NCBI GenBank assembly: GCA_011322625.1
Contig: DRMH01000132.1
Location: 1 to 40,682 of the forward strand
From: Thermosulfurimonas dismutans
GTDB lineage: Bacteria; Desulfobacterota; Thermodesulfobacteria; Thermodesulfobacteriales; Thermodesulfobacteriaceae
Length of the DNA: 40,682 nt
Direction: 5' to 3'
The position numbers were made by a program, and so were the translations under genes. Positions within the stretch are counted from its first letter, which is position 1. Each line of letters opens with the position of its first letter. Positions 19,882 to 27,989 of this stretch are shown here, one piece after another. The notes beneath the pieces are model-generated. The model was given only the letters and a program-made list of their open reading frames with translations, was not told where the DNA came from and searched no databases.

Positions 19882-21465
19882 ATGGTCTTGATGAGAAGGC
19901 TTCCGCTTGATACCTCGTCTTTTAAACAGATAAGGGAGCGGGGCTGGGTCTATGTGGACAAAACCCCCTGGATCCACCGCCTGGTAACCGAGGGCATCTG
20001 CTACTTCCTCTCCCGCCCCCGGCGGTTCGGAAAATCGCTCACCGTCAATACCCTGAAGGAACTCTTCCGCGGAAACCGCAAGCTCTTTGAGGGGCTTTAT
20101 ATCCACGATAAGTGGGACTTTACCGAACACCCGGTCCTCATCTTTGACTTTAACGAAATCTCCCATGAAAACGCCGAAAACCTAAAAAGAGGACTCCAGT
20201 ATCGCCTCACAACTTATGCCGAGGATTACGGCGTGGATCTTCCCGAAGGAGATCTCCGGGAAAGATTCGACCGGTTGATTAAGGCCCTCTATCGCAAGAC
20301 GGGCCGTCCGGTGGTGGTCCTGGTGGACGAATACGACAAACCCATCCTGGACCACCTGGGCCTGGGCGAAGAAAGAATGCATATCGCCCGCCAAAACCGG
20401 GAGATCTTAAAGAATTTCTTCGGGGTCCTCAAAGGCGCAGGCGTGGTGGATGAACTGGCCTTCGTCTTCGTCACCGGTGTCTCTTCCTTCACCAAGGTCT
20501 CCATCTTCTCCGAATGGAACAATCTGGTGGATATCACCCTTCACCCAGACTTTGCCGACTTTCTGGGCTACACCGAGGAGGAAATGGTAAGGTTTTTCCC
20601 GGAACACCTCGACCGGCTCTGTGAGGAAAAGGGGTTTAAGGGTCGTGAGGAGTGCCTTTCTGAGATCCGTTTCTGGTATAACGGCTATCGCTTTAGCCCC
20701 CGGCGCGACCTCCGGGTCTATAACCCCATCTCGGTCATGTACTGCCTTTCCTGGCGAAGCTTTGAAAACTTCTGGTTCAGGACCGGAACCCCCACCTTCC
20801 TGGTGAACTGGCTCAAGGAAAAACCCTGGCGTATCCCGGAGCTTGAACGTTTCCCGGTAGGGGCAGAGTTCCTTGAGGCCTTTGACCTGGAAAACCTTCG
20901 GGTGGAGGCCGTGCTTTATCAGGCCGGATATCTTACCATCGGAGAGGTCCGGGATGAGGAATGGGTCCTCACCTATCCCAATCGCGAGGTGCGCCGGAGT
21001 TTCCAGGGTATTCTGCTTCAGGGACTTTGCGACTGGGAGACGAGACCCCGGGTGCTGGCCGACGAACTCGGCCGGGCCATAAGACGCCTGGACTGGGACG
21101 CGGTGCGCGAGATCCTGAACGACATCCTCTCCTATATCCCTCACTCCCTCTATGCTCGTGCCGACGAGCGCTTCTTTCACACCGTGTTCTATCTGGCGCT
21201 GGCGTTATCCGGCTATCGGGCCGAAAGCGAGGTGCTCACCCACCGGGGCCGACTGGATATGGCCGTGCGCTACGAGGGGGAGGGCCGGGTCTTCGTCTTT
21301 GAGTTTAAGGCCGGGGTAAGTGCGGAGGAGGCGCTGAAACAGATCGAGGCCCGGGGCTATGCCGATCGTTTCCGGGCCCGGGGGCTTTCGGTGATAGGCG
21401 TGGGGGTTTCCTTCGACCCCGCCGAGCGCAGGGTCTTAGATATCTCGGTTCGGGCCTCATCTTGA
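19882..21465 (+). CDS. AAA-ATPase-like / PD-(D/E)XK nuclease superfamily protein (DUF1703-type)
   Basis: RLPLDTSSFKQIRERGWVYVDKTPWIHRLV...FLSRPRRFGKSLTVNTLKELF, VVLVDEYDKPIL, C-terminal RLDMAVRYEGEGRVFVFEFKAG. Confidence 0.9.
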   Translation: MVLMRRLPLDTSSFKQIRERGWVYVDKTPWIHRLVTEGICYFLSRPRRFGKSLTVNTLKELFRGNRKLFEGLYIHDKWDFTEHPVLIFDFNEISHENAENLKRGLQYRLTTYAEDYGVDLPEGDLRERFDRLIKALYRKTGRPVVVLVDEYDKPILDHLGLGEERMHIARQNREILKNFFGVLKGAGVVDELAFVFVTGVSSFTKVSIFSEWNNLVDITLHPDFADFLGYTEEEMVRFFPEHLDRLCEEKGFKGREECLSEIRFWYNGYRFSPRRDLRVYNPISVMYCLSWRSFENFWFRTGTPTFLVNWLKEKPWRIPELERFPVGAEFLEAFDLENLRVEAVLYQAGYLTIGEVRDEEWVLTYPNREVRRSFQGILLQGLCDWETRPRVLADELGRAIRRLDWDAVREILNDILSYIPHSLYARADERFFHTVFYLALALSGYRAESEVLTHRGRLDMAVRYEGEGRVFVFEFKAGVSAEEALKQIEARGYADRFRARGLSVIGVGVSFDPAERRVLDISVRASS

Positions 21466-21468
21466 GCG

Positions 21469-22494
21469 GTGTCTCTTAATCCTTCCTTAAAAAGGATCCT
21501 CATCGTCAAGCTTTCGGCTCTCGGGGATGTGGTCCAGGCCCTTCCGGTGCTTGCGGCCTTGAAGAGGGGACACCCGGGCCTTGAGATAGACTGGGTGGCC
21601 GAAAGACCCCAGGCCGAACTCCTTGAGGATCACCCCTTGATCCGAAGGCTCATCGTCTTTCCCCGAAGGGAAATCCTTGCCCTTTTTAAGCGGGGAAGGC
21701 CCGGGGCTGCGGTAAAACTCTTCCGGGAATTCCTGTCCCGCCTTCGGGCCGAGCGCTACGACGCGGTGCTTGACCTTCAGGGGCTTTTTAAAAGCGGCGT
21801 GGTGGTGGCTTTTTCCCGGTCCTCCCGCAAGCTCGGGTTTACCAACCACCGGGAGGGAAGCACCCTTCCCCTAACCGAAAAACTTCCCCCCTATGATCCG
21901 GATCTTCATGCCGTGCGACGCTACCTCCTGGCCGCGGAGGCCCTGGGGGGCGTCTCCGAGCCGGTTGAGTTTCCGCTTCCGCGGTATCCTTCGGCCGGCG
22001 AGGTGGCCCAAAGGCTTGCCCTTCCTCCCCCGCCCTGGCTTATCTTCATCCCGGCCACCCGCTGGAGGACCAAACTCTGGCCGGTTAAAAACTGGCGGGA
22101 GCTTTCCGAGGCGGTCCGGGAGCTGAGCCTTCCCCTCCTCTGGGTCGGGGGTCCGGGAGACCGGGGGTATGTGGAAGGGTGTGCGGCTTGCGGGGAGAAT
22201 CTCTGCGGGCGTCTTACCCTTAAGGAACTCTGCGGGGTCCTCTCCGGCGCCCGGGCCGTGGTCTCGGTGGACACCGGGCCCATGCACCTTGCTGCGGCCC
22301 TGGGGCGGCGAGTGGTGGCCCTCTTCGGGCCCACGGCCCCCTGGCGCACCGGCCCCTTCGGAGAGGGGCACCGCGTGCTGCGGGCCGGGCTCCCCTGCAG
22401 CCCCTGTTTCCGCAAAAAGTGCCGGGATCCGCGCTGTATGGAGGCCCTAACCCCGGAAGAGGTCCTTTCCGCCCTAGCAGAGATCCTTGGTTAA
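21469..22494 (+). CDS. waaC: Glycosyltransferase family 9, LPS heptosyltransferase I-like
   Basis: RILIVKLSALGDVVQALPVLAALKR...YDAVLDLQGLFKS...VSVDTGPMHLAAALGRRVVALFGPTAPWRTGPFG. Confidence 0.85.
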   Translation: MSLNPSLKRILIVKLSALGDVVQALPVLAALKRGHPGLEIDWVAERPQAELLEDHPLIRRLIVFPRREILALFKRGRPGAAVKLFREFLSRLRAERYDAVLDLQGLFKSGVVVAFSRSSRKLGFTNHREGSTLPLTEKLPPYDPDLHAVRRYLLAAEALGGVSEPVEFPLPRYPSAGEVAQRLALPPPPWLIFIPATRWRTKLWPVKNWRELSEAVRELSLPLLWVGGPGDRGYVEGCAACGENLCGRLTLKELCGVLSGARAVVSVDTGPMHLAAALGRRVVALFGPTAPWRTGPFGEGHRVLRAGLPCSPCFRKKCRDPRCMEALTPEEVLSALAEILG

Positions 22495-22551
22495 AGGCTT
22501 TTCCAATACCTTGATGAGATCGTCTCCGGAAATAACGGGAAGTTTAGCCAT
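22474..22551 (-). pseudogene. hicA: Truncated hicA toxin remnant
   Basis: Reverse-strand reading MAKLPVISGDDLIKVLEK|PLTKDLC* ; the first 18 codons match the HicA N-terminus; ATG overlaps hicB stop (TAATG); homology ends about 4 bp from the waaC stop. Confidence 0.75.
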
Positions 22552-22784
22552 TATATGGAAACGGATACCGTGGAAACCAGGATCTTTCGGGACTCCGGGA
22601 GAGGTTCCTCAGATTCTGCAAGGTCTTCCAGGGTTAAAAGGATGGCTTCTTTTATGTTTTCTAAGGCCTCCTCTACGCTTTCGCCCTGGCTGTAACATCC
22701 AGGAAGTTCCGGACACGAAACCACATAACCCCCCGAGGGGTCCGGTTCAAGGATTACCACAAAGTTCAAAACCCGTTTTTCCAT
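22551..22784 (-). CDS. hicB: HicB-family antitoxin
   Basis: VVILEPDPSGGYVVSCPELPGCYSQGESVEEALENIKEAILLTLED; ggagg upstream. Confidence 0.88.
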   Translation of the reverse strand: MEKRVLNFVVILEPDPSGGYVVSCPELPGCYSQGESVEEALENIKEAILLTLEDLAESEEPLPESRKILVSTVSVSI

Positions 22785-22831
22785 CTTTGGCCTCCGCCTT
22801 ACCTTACCATTTTATCAGAGCCTCCTTTCCC

Positions 22832-23875
22832 TTAAAGATGCCCGGGAGGGCAGTAGGGGCGGAAGCCTTCCGGGCCGTAAGTAAAGAGCCCTACGCTTTG
22901 GGGAAGGAGCCCGTAGTGATCGTCTGAGGAAAGGTAATAGGTTCCCCCGGGAAGGTCTATCTTTCCCAGGGATTCGAGGGTATGTTCGCTCGGGGAATGT
23001 CCCCGGCGCAGGGCCTCCCGGGCCAGATAAAAGGCGTCTATCAGGGCGGAGATGCGCAGATCGAGGGGGAAGGGGAAGGCGGAGCGTTTTTCCGGAAGAT
23101 AAAGTCCTGAGGCCGGGAAGGGTTGATTCCACAGGTCGCTGTTTCCGGAAAGCAGGGTTTCGCTGGCGATTTGAGGCCCCCAGAACACCGGCAGGTGAAG
23201 CCCGGAGAGGGCCAGGGCCCGGGCCACCCGTAGGGCACTGGCCTGATCACACCAGATGATCACGGCGTCGGCTCCGAGCAGGGCCTCGAATTTGGGATAA
23301 AGATAGGTATCCTCCGGACCGAACCAGACCACCTTTTCGATTCGCAGCCGGTATTCCCAGGCGTAAAGCTTGAGCCAGCGGAGCCCCAGCCGTCCTTCAT
23401 CGTTCAGGGAAAGGAGCAGTCGCAGGTGATGACGTCCCTGGCCGGCGATGCAGCGCAGAAGCCCCTTGGCGGCCATGCGCGGGGAAAGCCCGGTGCGAAA
23501 GACTCCGCGGAAGGGCTCCCCCGGAATCTTAATGGGATCCACGTCCCCGGTAAGGAGGATCACCGGAATTCCATAGGCCCGGGCAGCCAGGATTACCTCT
23601 CCGTTGGCCCGGGGGTTCAGGGGGCCGATCAGGAGTTGAACCCCCTGGTTGCGGGCCTTTCGTATGACGGAAAGGGCCTGCTGGCCATCCTTCCCGGGAT
23701 CATATATCTTCACCCACAGGGGTAGGCCCTCCAGCCGGAAACGCGAGGCCAGATCCCGGGCCACGGCGATGACTTCCTGCCTTTCGGGACCACCGGAGAC
23801 CAGAAGCCCGATACGGGCGGCCTGGGCCGAAAAGGCCATCCAGAACAGGAGAAGACCGGCCAGAAGGGAACGCAC
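22832..23875 (-). CDS. Periplasmic-binding-protein-like (type 1 fold, ABC branched-chain receptor / LpoA-like) secreted protein
   Basis: Signal peptide MRSLLAGLLLFWMAFSAQAA; RIGLLVSGGPERQEVIAVARD...LLIGPLNPRANGEVILAARAYGIPVILLTG. Confidence 0.65.
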   Translation of the reverse strand: MRSLLAGLLLFWMAFSAQAARIGLLVSGGPERQEVIAVARDLASRFRLEGLPLWVKIYDPGKDGQQALSVIRKARNQGVQLLIGPLNPRANGEVILAARAYGIPVILLTGDVDPIKIPGEPFRGVFRTGLSPRMAAKGLLRCIAGQGRHHLRLLLSLNDEGRLGLRWLKLYAWEYRLRIEKVVWFGPEDTYLYPKFEALLGADAVIIWCDQASALRVARALALSGLHLPVFWGPQIASETLLSGNSDLWNQPFPASGLYLPEKRSAFPFPLDLRISALIDAFYLAREALRRGHSPSEHTLESLGKIDLPGGTYYLSSDDHYGLLPQSVGLFTYGPEGFRPYCPPGHL

Positions 23876-23877
23876 TT

Positions 23878-24687
23878 TTAGCGACCGAGTCGTTTCAGAT
23901 ATTTGCGGGCCACCGGAGCCTGTTCGCTACGGGGATATTCCTTTACGATCTTGCGGAAGAGAATTCGGGCCGCCTCGTTGTCGCCCAGGTGCAGAAAGGA
24001 AAGGGCCTGTTTGAGCAGCGCAGCCGGGACCTTGTAGTGCTTGGGATAATGATCCACCACCTTCTGATATTCCAGAATGGCCTCTTCGTAGCGACGCTGG
24101 GCATAATAGGTCTCACCGATCCAGAAATAGGCGTTGGGAGCATACTTGCCCCGGGGATAGAGTTCCAGATATTTCCGGAAGAGCTTGCGAGCCCGGGCGT
24201 AGTCTTTCTGTTTGAGGGCCGCAAGCCCCTGCCGGTAAAGTTCTTCCTGCCCGGGTCGGGAGGCCTTGCCGGAAGGAGAAGGAGGGGTCGAGACCTTCTT
24301 GCCTTTCTCCAGGGCCGCCAGGCGCTTGAGAACCTCCCCCTGAAATTCGGAAAAGGCCTCCTGATCCTGCCGTTGTTGATAGGAGAGTTCCTCCAGGAGA
24401 CCGTTCAGCCGGGCTATTTCGGCCTGGGTCTTCTGGATCTCCGCGAGCAGATCCGCCCGCCGCTGACTGAGGGCCCCGGTCTCCTTCTCCAGAGCGGAGA
24501 GACGTTTCTCCAGCTCCGAGAGCCGCCGGTTAAGGTCTCTCTGACGGGCTTCCAGACGGGAAAGCCTTTTTTCCTGCGCCTGGAGCTGACCCTCTACCGA
24601 GGATAGACGCAGGGAAAGATCCTGTACCTGCTGGGTATAGGCACAACCACAGAAAAAGAGCAGAATCACCGCCCATAATTTGCGCAT
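23878..24687 (-). CDS. cpoB: Tol-Pal system protein CpoB/YbgF-like lipoprotein with TPRs
   Basis: Lipobox LLFFCGC, coiled coil, then YRQGLAALKQKDYARARKLFRKYLELYPRGKYAPNAYFWIGETYYAQRRYEEAILEYQKVVDHYP. Confidence 0.88.
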   Translation of the reverse strand: MRKLWAVILLFFCGCAYTQQVQDLSLRLSSVEGQLQAQEKRLSRLEARQRDLNRRLSELEKRLSALEKETGALSQRRADLLAEIQKTQAEIARLNGLLEELSYQQRQDQEAFSEFQGEVLKRLAALEKGKKVSTPPSPSGKASRPGQEELYRQGLAALKQKDYARARKLFRKYLELYPRGKYAPNAYFWIGETYYAQRRYEEAILEYQKVVDHYPKHYKVPAALLKQALSFLHLGDNEAARILFRKIVKEYPRSEQAPVARKYLKRLGR

Positions 24688-24697
24688 AGTTTAGCTT

Positions 24698-25546
24698 TTA
24701 GCCGTCTTTGGCCAGGGCGTCAAGCTCGGAAAGGATGCGAAGCGGGGCGCGGGGATCGAGGAGGGTGGCGGTTCCCACCTGGAAGGCCCGGGCCCCGCAG
24801 AGGAGATACTCCCAGGCATCCCGCCCCGAGACGATCCCCCCGCAGGCAATAAGCGGAAGCTTTACCCGGCGGGAGAGTTCATAAACCAGACGCAGGGTGA
24901 GGGGCTTTATGGCCGGGCCGGAAAGGCCCCCGAGATGGAACCGGGGTCCCTTTCCCTCCCGGATCACCGAAAGGGCCGGGTAGGTGTTGGCACAGGTCAG
25001 GGCCTCGGCCCCGGCTTCCTCCGCGGCCTGGGCCACCTCCGAAACCGGCCCCACCGGGGAAAGCTTCACCGCAAGGAACCCCTTCCATACCTCGCGAATC
25101 CTTTTCACCAGGCGGAAGACCCCCTCCGGGTCCTGGGAGAAGGCTATGCCCCCCTTTTTTACATTGGGACAGGAGATGTTCACCTCAAGCCCCGAGGCCC
25201 CGGCCCCGCAAAGCCCCTCGGCAAGGCGCAGGAACTCCTCCTCGCTCTCCCCCAGGATGTTCACCACCACCGGCGGCCCGTAGGAAAGGAGCCGGGGAAG
25301 GATCCTTTCCCGAAAGACCGAAAGCCCGGGATTCTCAAGCCCGATGGAGTTTATAAGCCCGCAGGGGGTTTCGCTAAGCCGCGGCGGAGGGTTCCCCTCG
25401 CGGGGAAAAAGCGAGATCCCCTTGCTCACCAGGGCCCCGGCCCCTTTAAGTACCTCTTGAGGAAGCGTCTCCCCGAAACCCCAGGTGCCGGAGGCAAGCA
25501 TGAGGGGATTTTTAAGTTTTAGCGAGCCGAGACTAAGTAAGGGCAT
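24698..25546 (-). CDS. pyrD: Dihydroorotate dehydrogenase catalytic subunit
   Basis: LKNPLMLASGTWGFGE...NSIGLENPG...LEVNISCPNVKKGG...LTCANTYP...IACGGIVSGRDAWEYLLCGARAFQVGTA. Confidence 0.95.
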   Translation of the reverse strand: MPLLSLGSLKLKNPLMLASGTWGFGETLPQEVLKGAGALVSKGISLFPREGNPPPRLSETPCGLINSIGLENPGLSVFRERILPRLLSYGPPVVVNILGESEEEFLRLAEGLCGAGASGLEVNISCPNVKKGGIAFSQDPEGVFRLVKRIREVWKGFLAVKLSPVGPVSEVAQAAEEAGAEALTCANTYPALSVIREGKGPRFHLGGLSGPAIKPLTLRLVYELSRRVKLPLIACGGIVSGRDAWEYLLCGARAFQVGTATLLDPRAPLRILSELDALAKDG

Positions 25547-26300
25547 CTAGATCCACCTCCCGCAAGCCCACCGCCGGCCCCTCCACGCATACCTTAAGAT
25601 ACCCTCCGTCCCTTCTTGGCACGGCACAGCCCAGACAGAGCCCCCGCCCGCAGGCCATCACCGCCTCAAGGGAAAGCCAGGTCGGGATTCCCGCCTCCCC
25701 GGCTATCCGCCCCACCGCAGAAAGCATGGCCGGCGGACCGCAGGCCAGGATCATCGCCGGCCTCTCCCGGGTCAGGGCCTCGGAGAGGGCCTCGGTTACC
25801 AGGCCGCGTCTTCCCGCCGAGCCGTCCTCGGTGGTAACGATGAGGGGCGAAAGCCGCGCAAGCCGCGAGATCCGCAGGAGATCCCCGCGGGAACGGGCCC
25901 CGTAAAAGAGCCGGCGAGGGACCCCGCGGGCTTTTAAGGTTTCAAGATAAAAAAGAAAAGGGGCCACCCCGATCCCTCCGGCGATAACCCACACCGGTCC
26001 GGCATCCGGCACGGGAAAGGGTCTTCCGAGGGGTCCATCCACTTTTACTTCGTCTCCCCGGCGAAGGGCCGAAAGGATCCGCGTCCCCCTCCCCCGCACC
26101 TGATAGAGCACGGAAATCCTTGCGCCTTCTACCTCGTGGACGGAAAAGGGGCGGGGGAGGAGGGGATCGTTTCCGGGCCAGGCGCTAAGCCTTACGAACT
26201 GCCCCGGAAGGGCCTTTTCCGCCACCTCCGGGGCCTCAAGCTCAAGAAGGAAATATTCTTCCCCGAGTCTTTTTTGCCGGATGACCTTTGCCGGGATCAC
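25533..26300 (-). CDS. pyrK: Dihydroorotate dehydrogenase electron-transfer subunit
   Basis: LPRPFSVHEVEG...GGIGVAPFLFYLETL...C-terminal MACGRGLCLGCAVPRRDGGYLKVCVEGP [2Fe-2S] motif. Confidence 0.93.
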   Translation of the reverse strand: MIPAKVIRQKRLGEEYFLLELEAPEVAEKALPGQFVRLSAWPGNDPLLPRPFSVHEVEGARISVLYQVRGRGTRILSALRRGDEVKVDGPLGRPFPVPDAGPVWVIAGGIGVAPFLFYLETLKARGVPRRLFYGARSRGDLLRISRLARLSPLIVTTEDGSAGRRGLVTEALSEALTRERPAMILACGPPAMLSAVGRIAGEAGIPTWLSLEAVMACGRGLCLGCAVPRRDGGYLKVCVEGPAVGLREVDLDALT

Positions 26301-26821
26301 CAGCCCATTTTCTCAAGAAAGGCGATAAAGGCCAAGAGGGCCCCAGCAAAGATTGCCCCCACCAGGAGCGGCGGGAGGTGAAGCACCATGGGGAGAGAAA
26401 TCTTCCCGTAAGCCCCGATCCCGTAAAGGGTCTTTTTCCAGAAGGGATAGGTATGGGCGAAGGTGGCGGCTCCCACCAGGCCTCCCAGGACCCCGAAAAT
26501 ACCGTCCAGGGATCCCTCACCTATGGCTCCCGGGGCCGTCCCCGGACAGTATCCCAAGACCGCCCAGCCCAGGCCGTAAATTACTCCCCCCACAAGATTA
26601 GCCGCCATAAAGGTGGGTTTGAGATGATACGGCGCCAGGCCCAGGGTGGTTAAAAGCTGGATCCCGATGGCCCCCACCACCACGCCGGAAAGGAGGAACT
26701 TGAGCACCGTGAGATCCGTTAAGGTGAGGAGCCCGATGTGTTTCTCAAAACGCAGGATCCGGGCCCGCTGGAAGATATAGCCCCAGATTATTCCGGTGAT
26801 AAGCCCGATTAAGAGTTCCAT
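26297..26821 (-). CDS. YeeE/YedE family transporter-like protein (half-size)
   Basis: Hydrophobic; NLVGGVIYGLGWAVLGYCPGTAPGAIGEG motif. Confidence 0.8.
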   Translation of the reverse strand: MELLIGLITGIIWGYIFQRARILRFEKHIGLLTLTDLTVLKFLLSGVVVGAIGIQLLTTLGLAPYHLKPTFMAANLVGGVIYGLGWAVLGYCPGTAPGAIGEGSLDGIFGVLGGLVGAATFAHTYPFWKKTLYGIGAYGKISLPMVLHLPPLLVGAIFAGALLAFIAFLEKMGW

Positions 26822-26824
26822 GGC

Positions 26825-27352
26825 CTACCTCCTTTCCCTGCCGTAAAGTATTAGGGCCAGAGGAATACCACCGGCGAAGAATCCTGTCACCACGAAAAAG
26901 GCGCTTACCGCCAGCTGACTCATACCGGAAAGTCCGTGTCCGCTGGGACATCCCCCGGCCAGTCGCGCCCCGTAAATGATGAGGAAACCACCGATAAAGG
27001 CCCCTATGGCCCGCACCACCGGCGAATTCCCGAAACACCGCGTCCATCTCTCCGGAACCCAGCGCAGACGGAACTCTCCGTTGCGCAGGGCCGCCAGCAG
27101 GGCCCCGAGCGGCACCCCCAGGACCAGCATCACCTTCCAGTCGATACCCGTTCCCTCCTTGCGATAGTATTCGTTCCGGGCTACGGCTTGCGGGGAGACC
27201 GCCTTTTCTATCATTCCGGATACCCGTACATAGGCCGTAGAGGTCCCCAGATAACGGGGATGACCGAAGAGCTGATAGGTCACCAGCACCGAGGCCACCA
27301 GCAATAACCCGGTGAGCGCTCCGCCCAGATAGGGAGACCAGCCGTTGCGCAT
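26825..27352 (-). CDS. YeeE/YedE family transporter-like protein (half-size)
   Basis: Hydrophobic; IGGFLIIYGARLAGGCPSGHGLSGMSQLAVSAFFVVTGFFAGG motif. Confidence 0.85.
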   Translation of the reverse strand: MRNGWSPYLGGALTGLLLVASVLVTYQLFGHPRYLGTSTAYVRVSGMIEKAVSPQAVARNEYYRKEGTGIDWKVMLVLGVPLGALLAALRNGEFRLRWVPERWTRCFGNSPVVRAIGAFIGGFLIIYGARLAGGCPSGHGLSGMSQLAVSAFFVVTGFFAGGIPLALILYGRERR

Positions 27353-27483
27353 ACCCCTACCTCCTTGCACCTTATTTTGGACCTCTTCCTCCCACCCCTT
27401 TCCAGGGTGGTTTGTGTCACGATCTCCATTTTTCTAGCTCAACCTGTTTCTTTCAAGTCAAACCATAAGCCTTTTAGGGCCTC

Positions 27484-27512
27484 TTGTCAAAGCCCGGCTT
27501 TTCGGCTAATTC
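27484..27512 (+). promoter_or_regulatory. Putative promoter of the GcvH-like/fabD/OFOR operon
   Basis: TTGTCA, 17-nt spacer, TAATTC, then ggaggtg RBS before ATG 27543. Confidence 0.35.
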
Positions 27513-27542
27513 GGTGAAGATAAATTCTAGTGGAGGTGGTGT

Positions 27543-27989
27543 ATGGCCTTTCCCGAGGATCGGCTTTATTCCGAGGAGCATCTCTGGGTGAAAAAGGAGC
27601 GGGGCGCCAAGGCTCTGCTCGGTCTTTCCGAATTCGCCTGTCGGCGTTACGGAGAGGTGGTGGACCTGGAGCTACCCGAAGAGGGTGAGGAGATCGAGAA
27701 GGGTGAGGTCTTCGGCAGTGTGGAGACCTCCCGGGGGGTGGAGGAACTGGTAGCCCCGGTCTCCGGGGAGGTGACCGCCGTAAACGAGGAGGTGCTGGGG
27801 GATCCGGCTCTGGTGGAGGAGGACCCCTACGGTGACGGCTGGCTTCTCCGGGTTAAACTCCTGGATCCGGACGAGCTGGAGGAGCTCATGAGCGCCGATG
27901 AGTACGAGGATTATCTGGAAGAAGAGGCCGAAGAGGAGCTTTTCGAGGAGGAAGAGGGCCTTGAATTCGAGGAAGAGGAGGAGGAATAG
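27543..27989 (+). CDS. GcvH-like protein with Arg at the lipoyl-lysine position and poly-Glu C-terminal tail
   Basis: GcvH fold sequence FPEDRLYSEEHLWVK...LGLSEFACRRYGEVVDLELPEEGEEIEKGEVFGSVETSRGVEELVAPVSGEVTAVNEEVLGDPALVEEDPYGDGWLLRVK. Confidence 0.9.
   Translation: MAFPEDRLYSEEHLWVKKERGAKALLGLSEFACRRYGEVVDLELPEEGEEIEKGEVFGSVETSRGVEELVAPVSGEVTAVNEEVLGDPALVEEDPYGDGWLLRVKLLDPDELEELMSADEYEDYLEEEAEEELFEEEEGLEFEEEEEE

Noticed and set aside
27392-27410. CCACCC/GGGTGG hairpin followed by ttt as a terminator
   Set aside because: Lies in a divergent intergenic region with no plus-strand gene immediately upstream; short stem, weak T-run.
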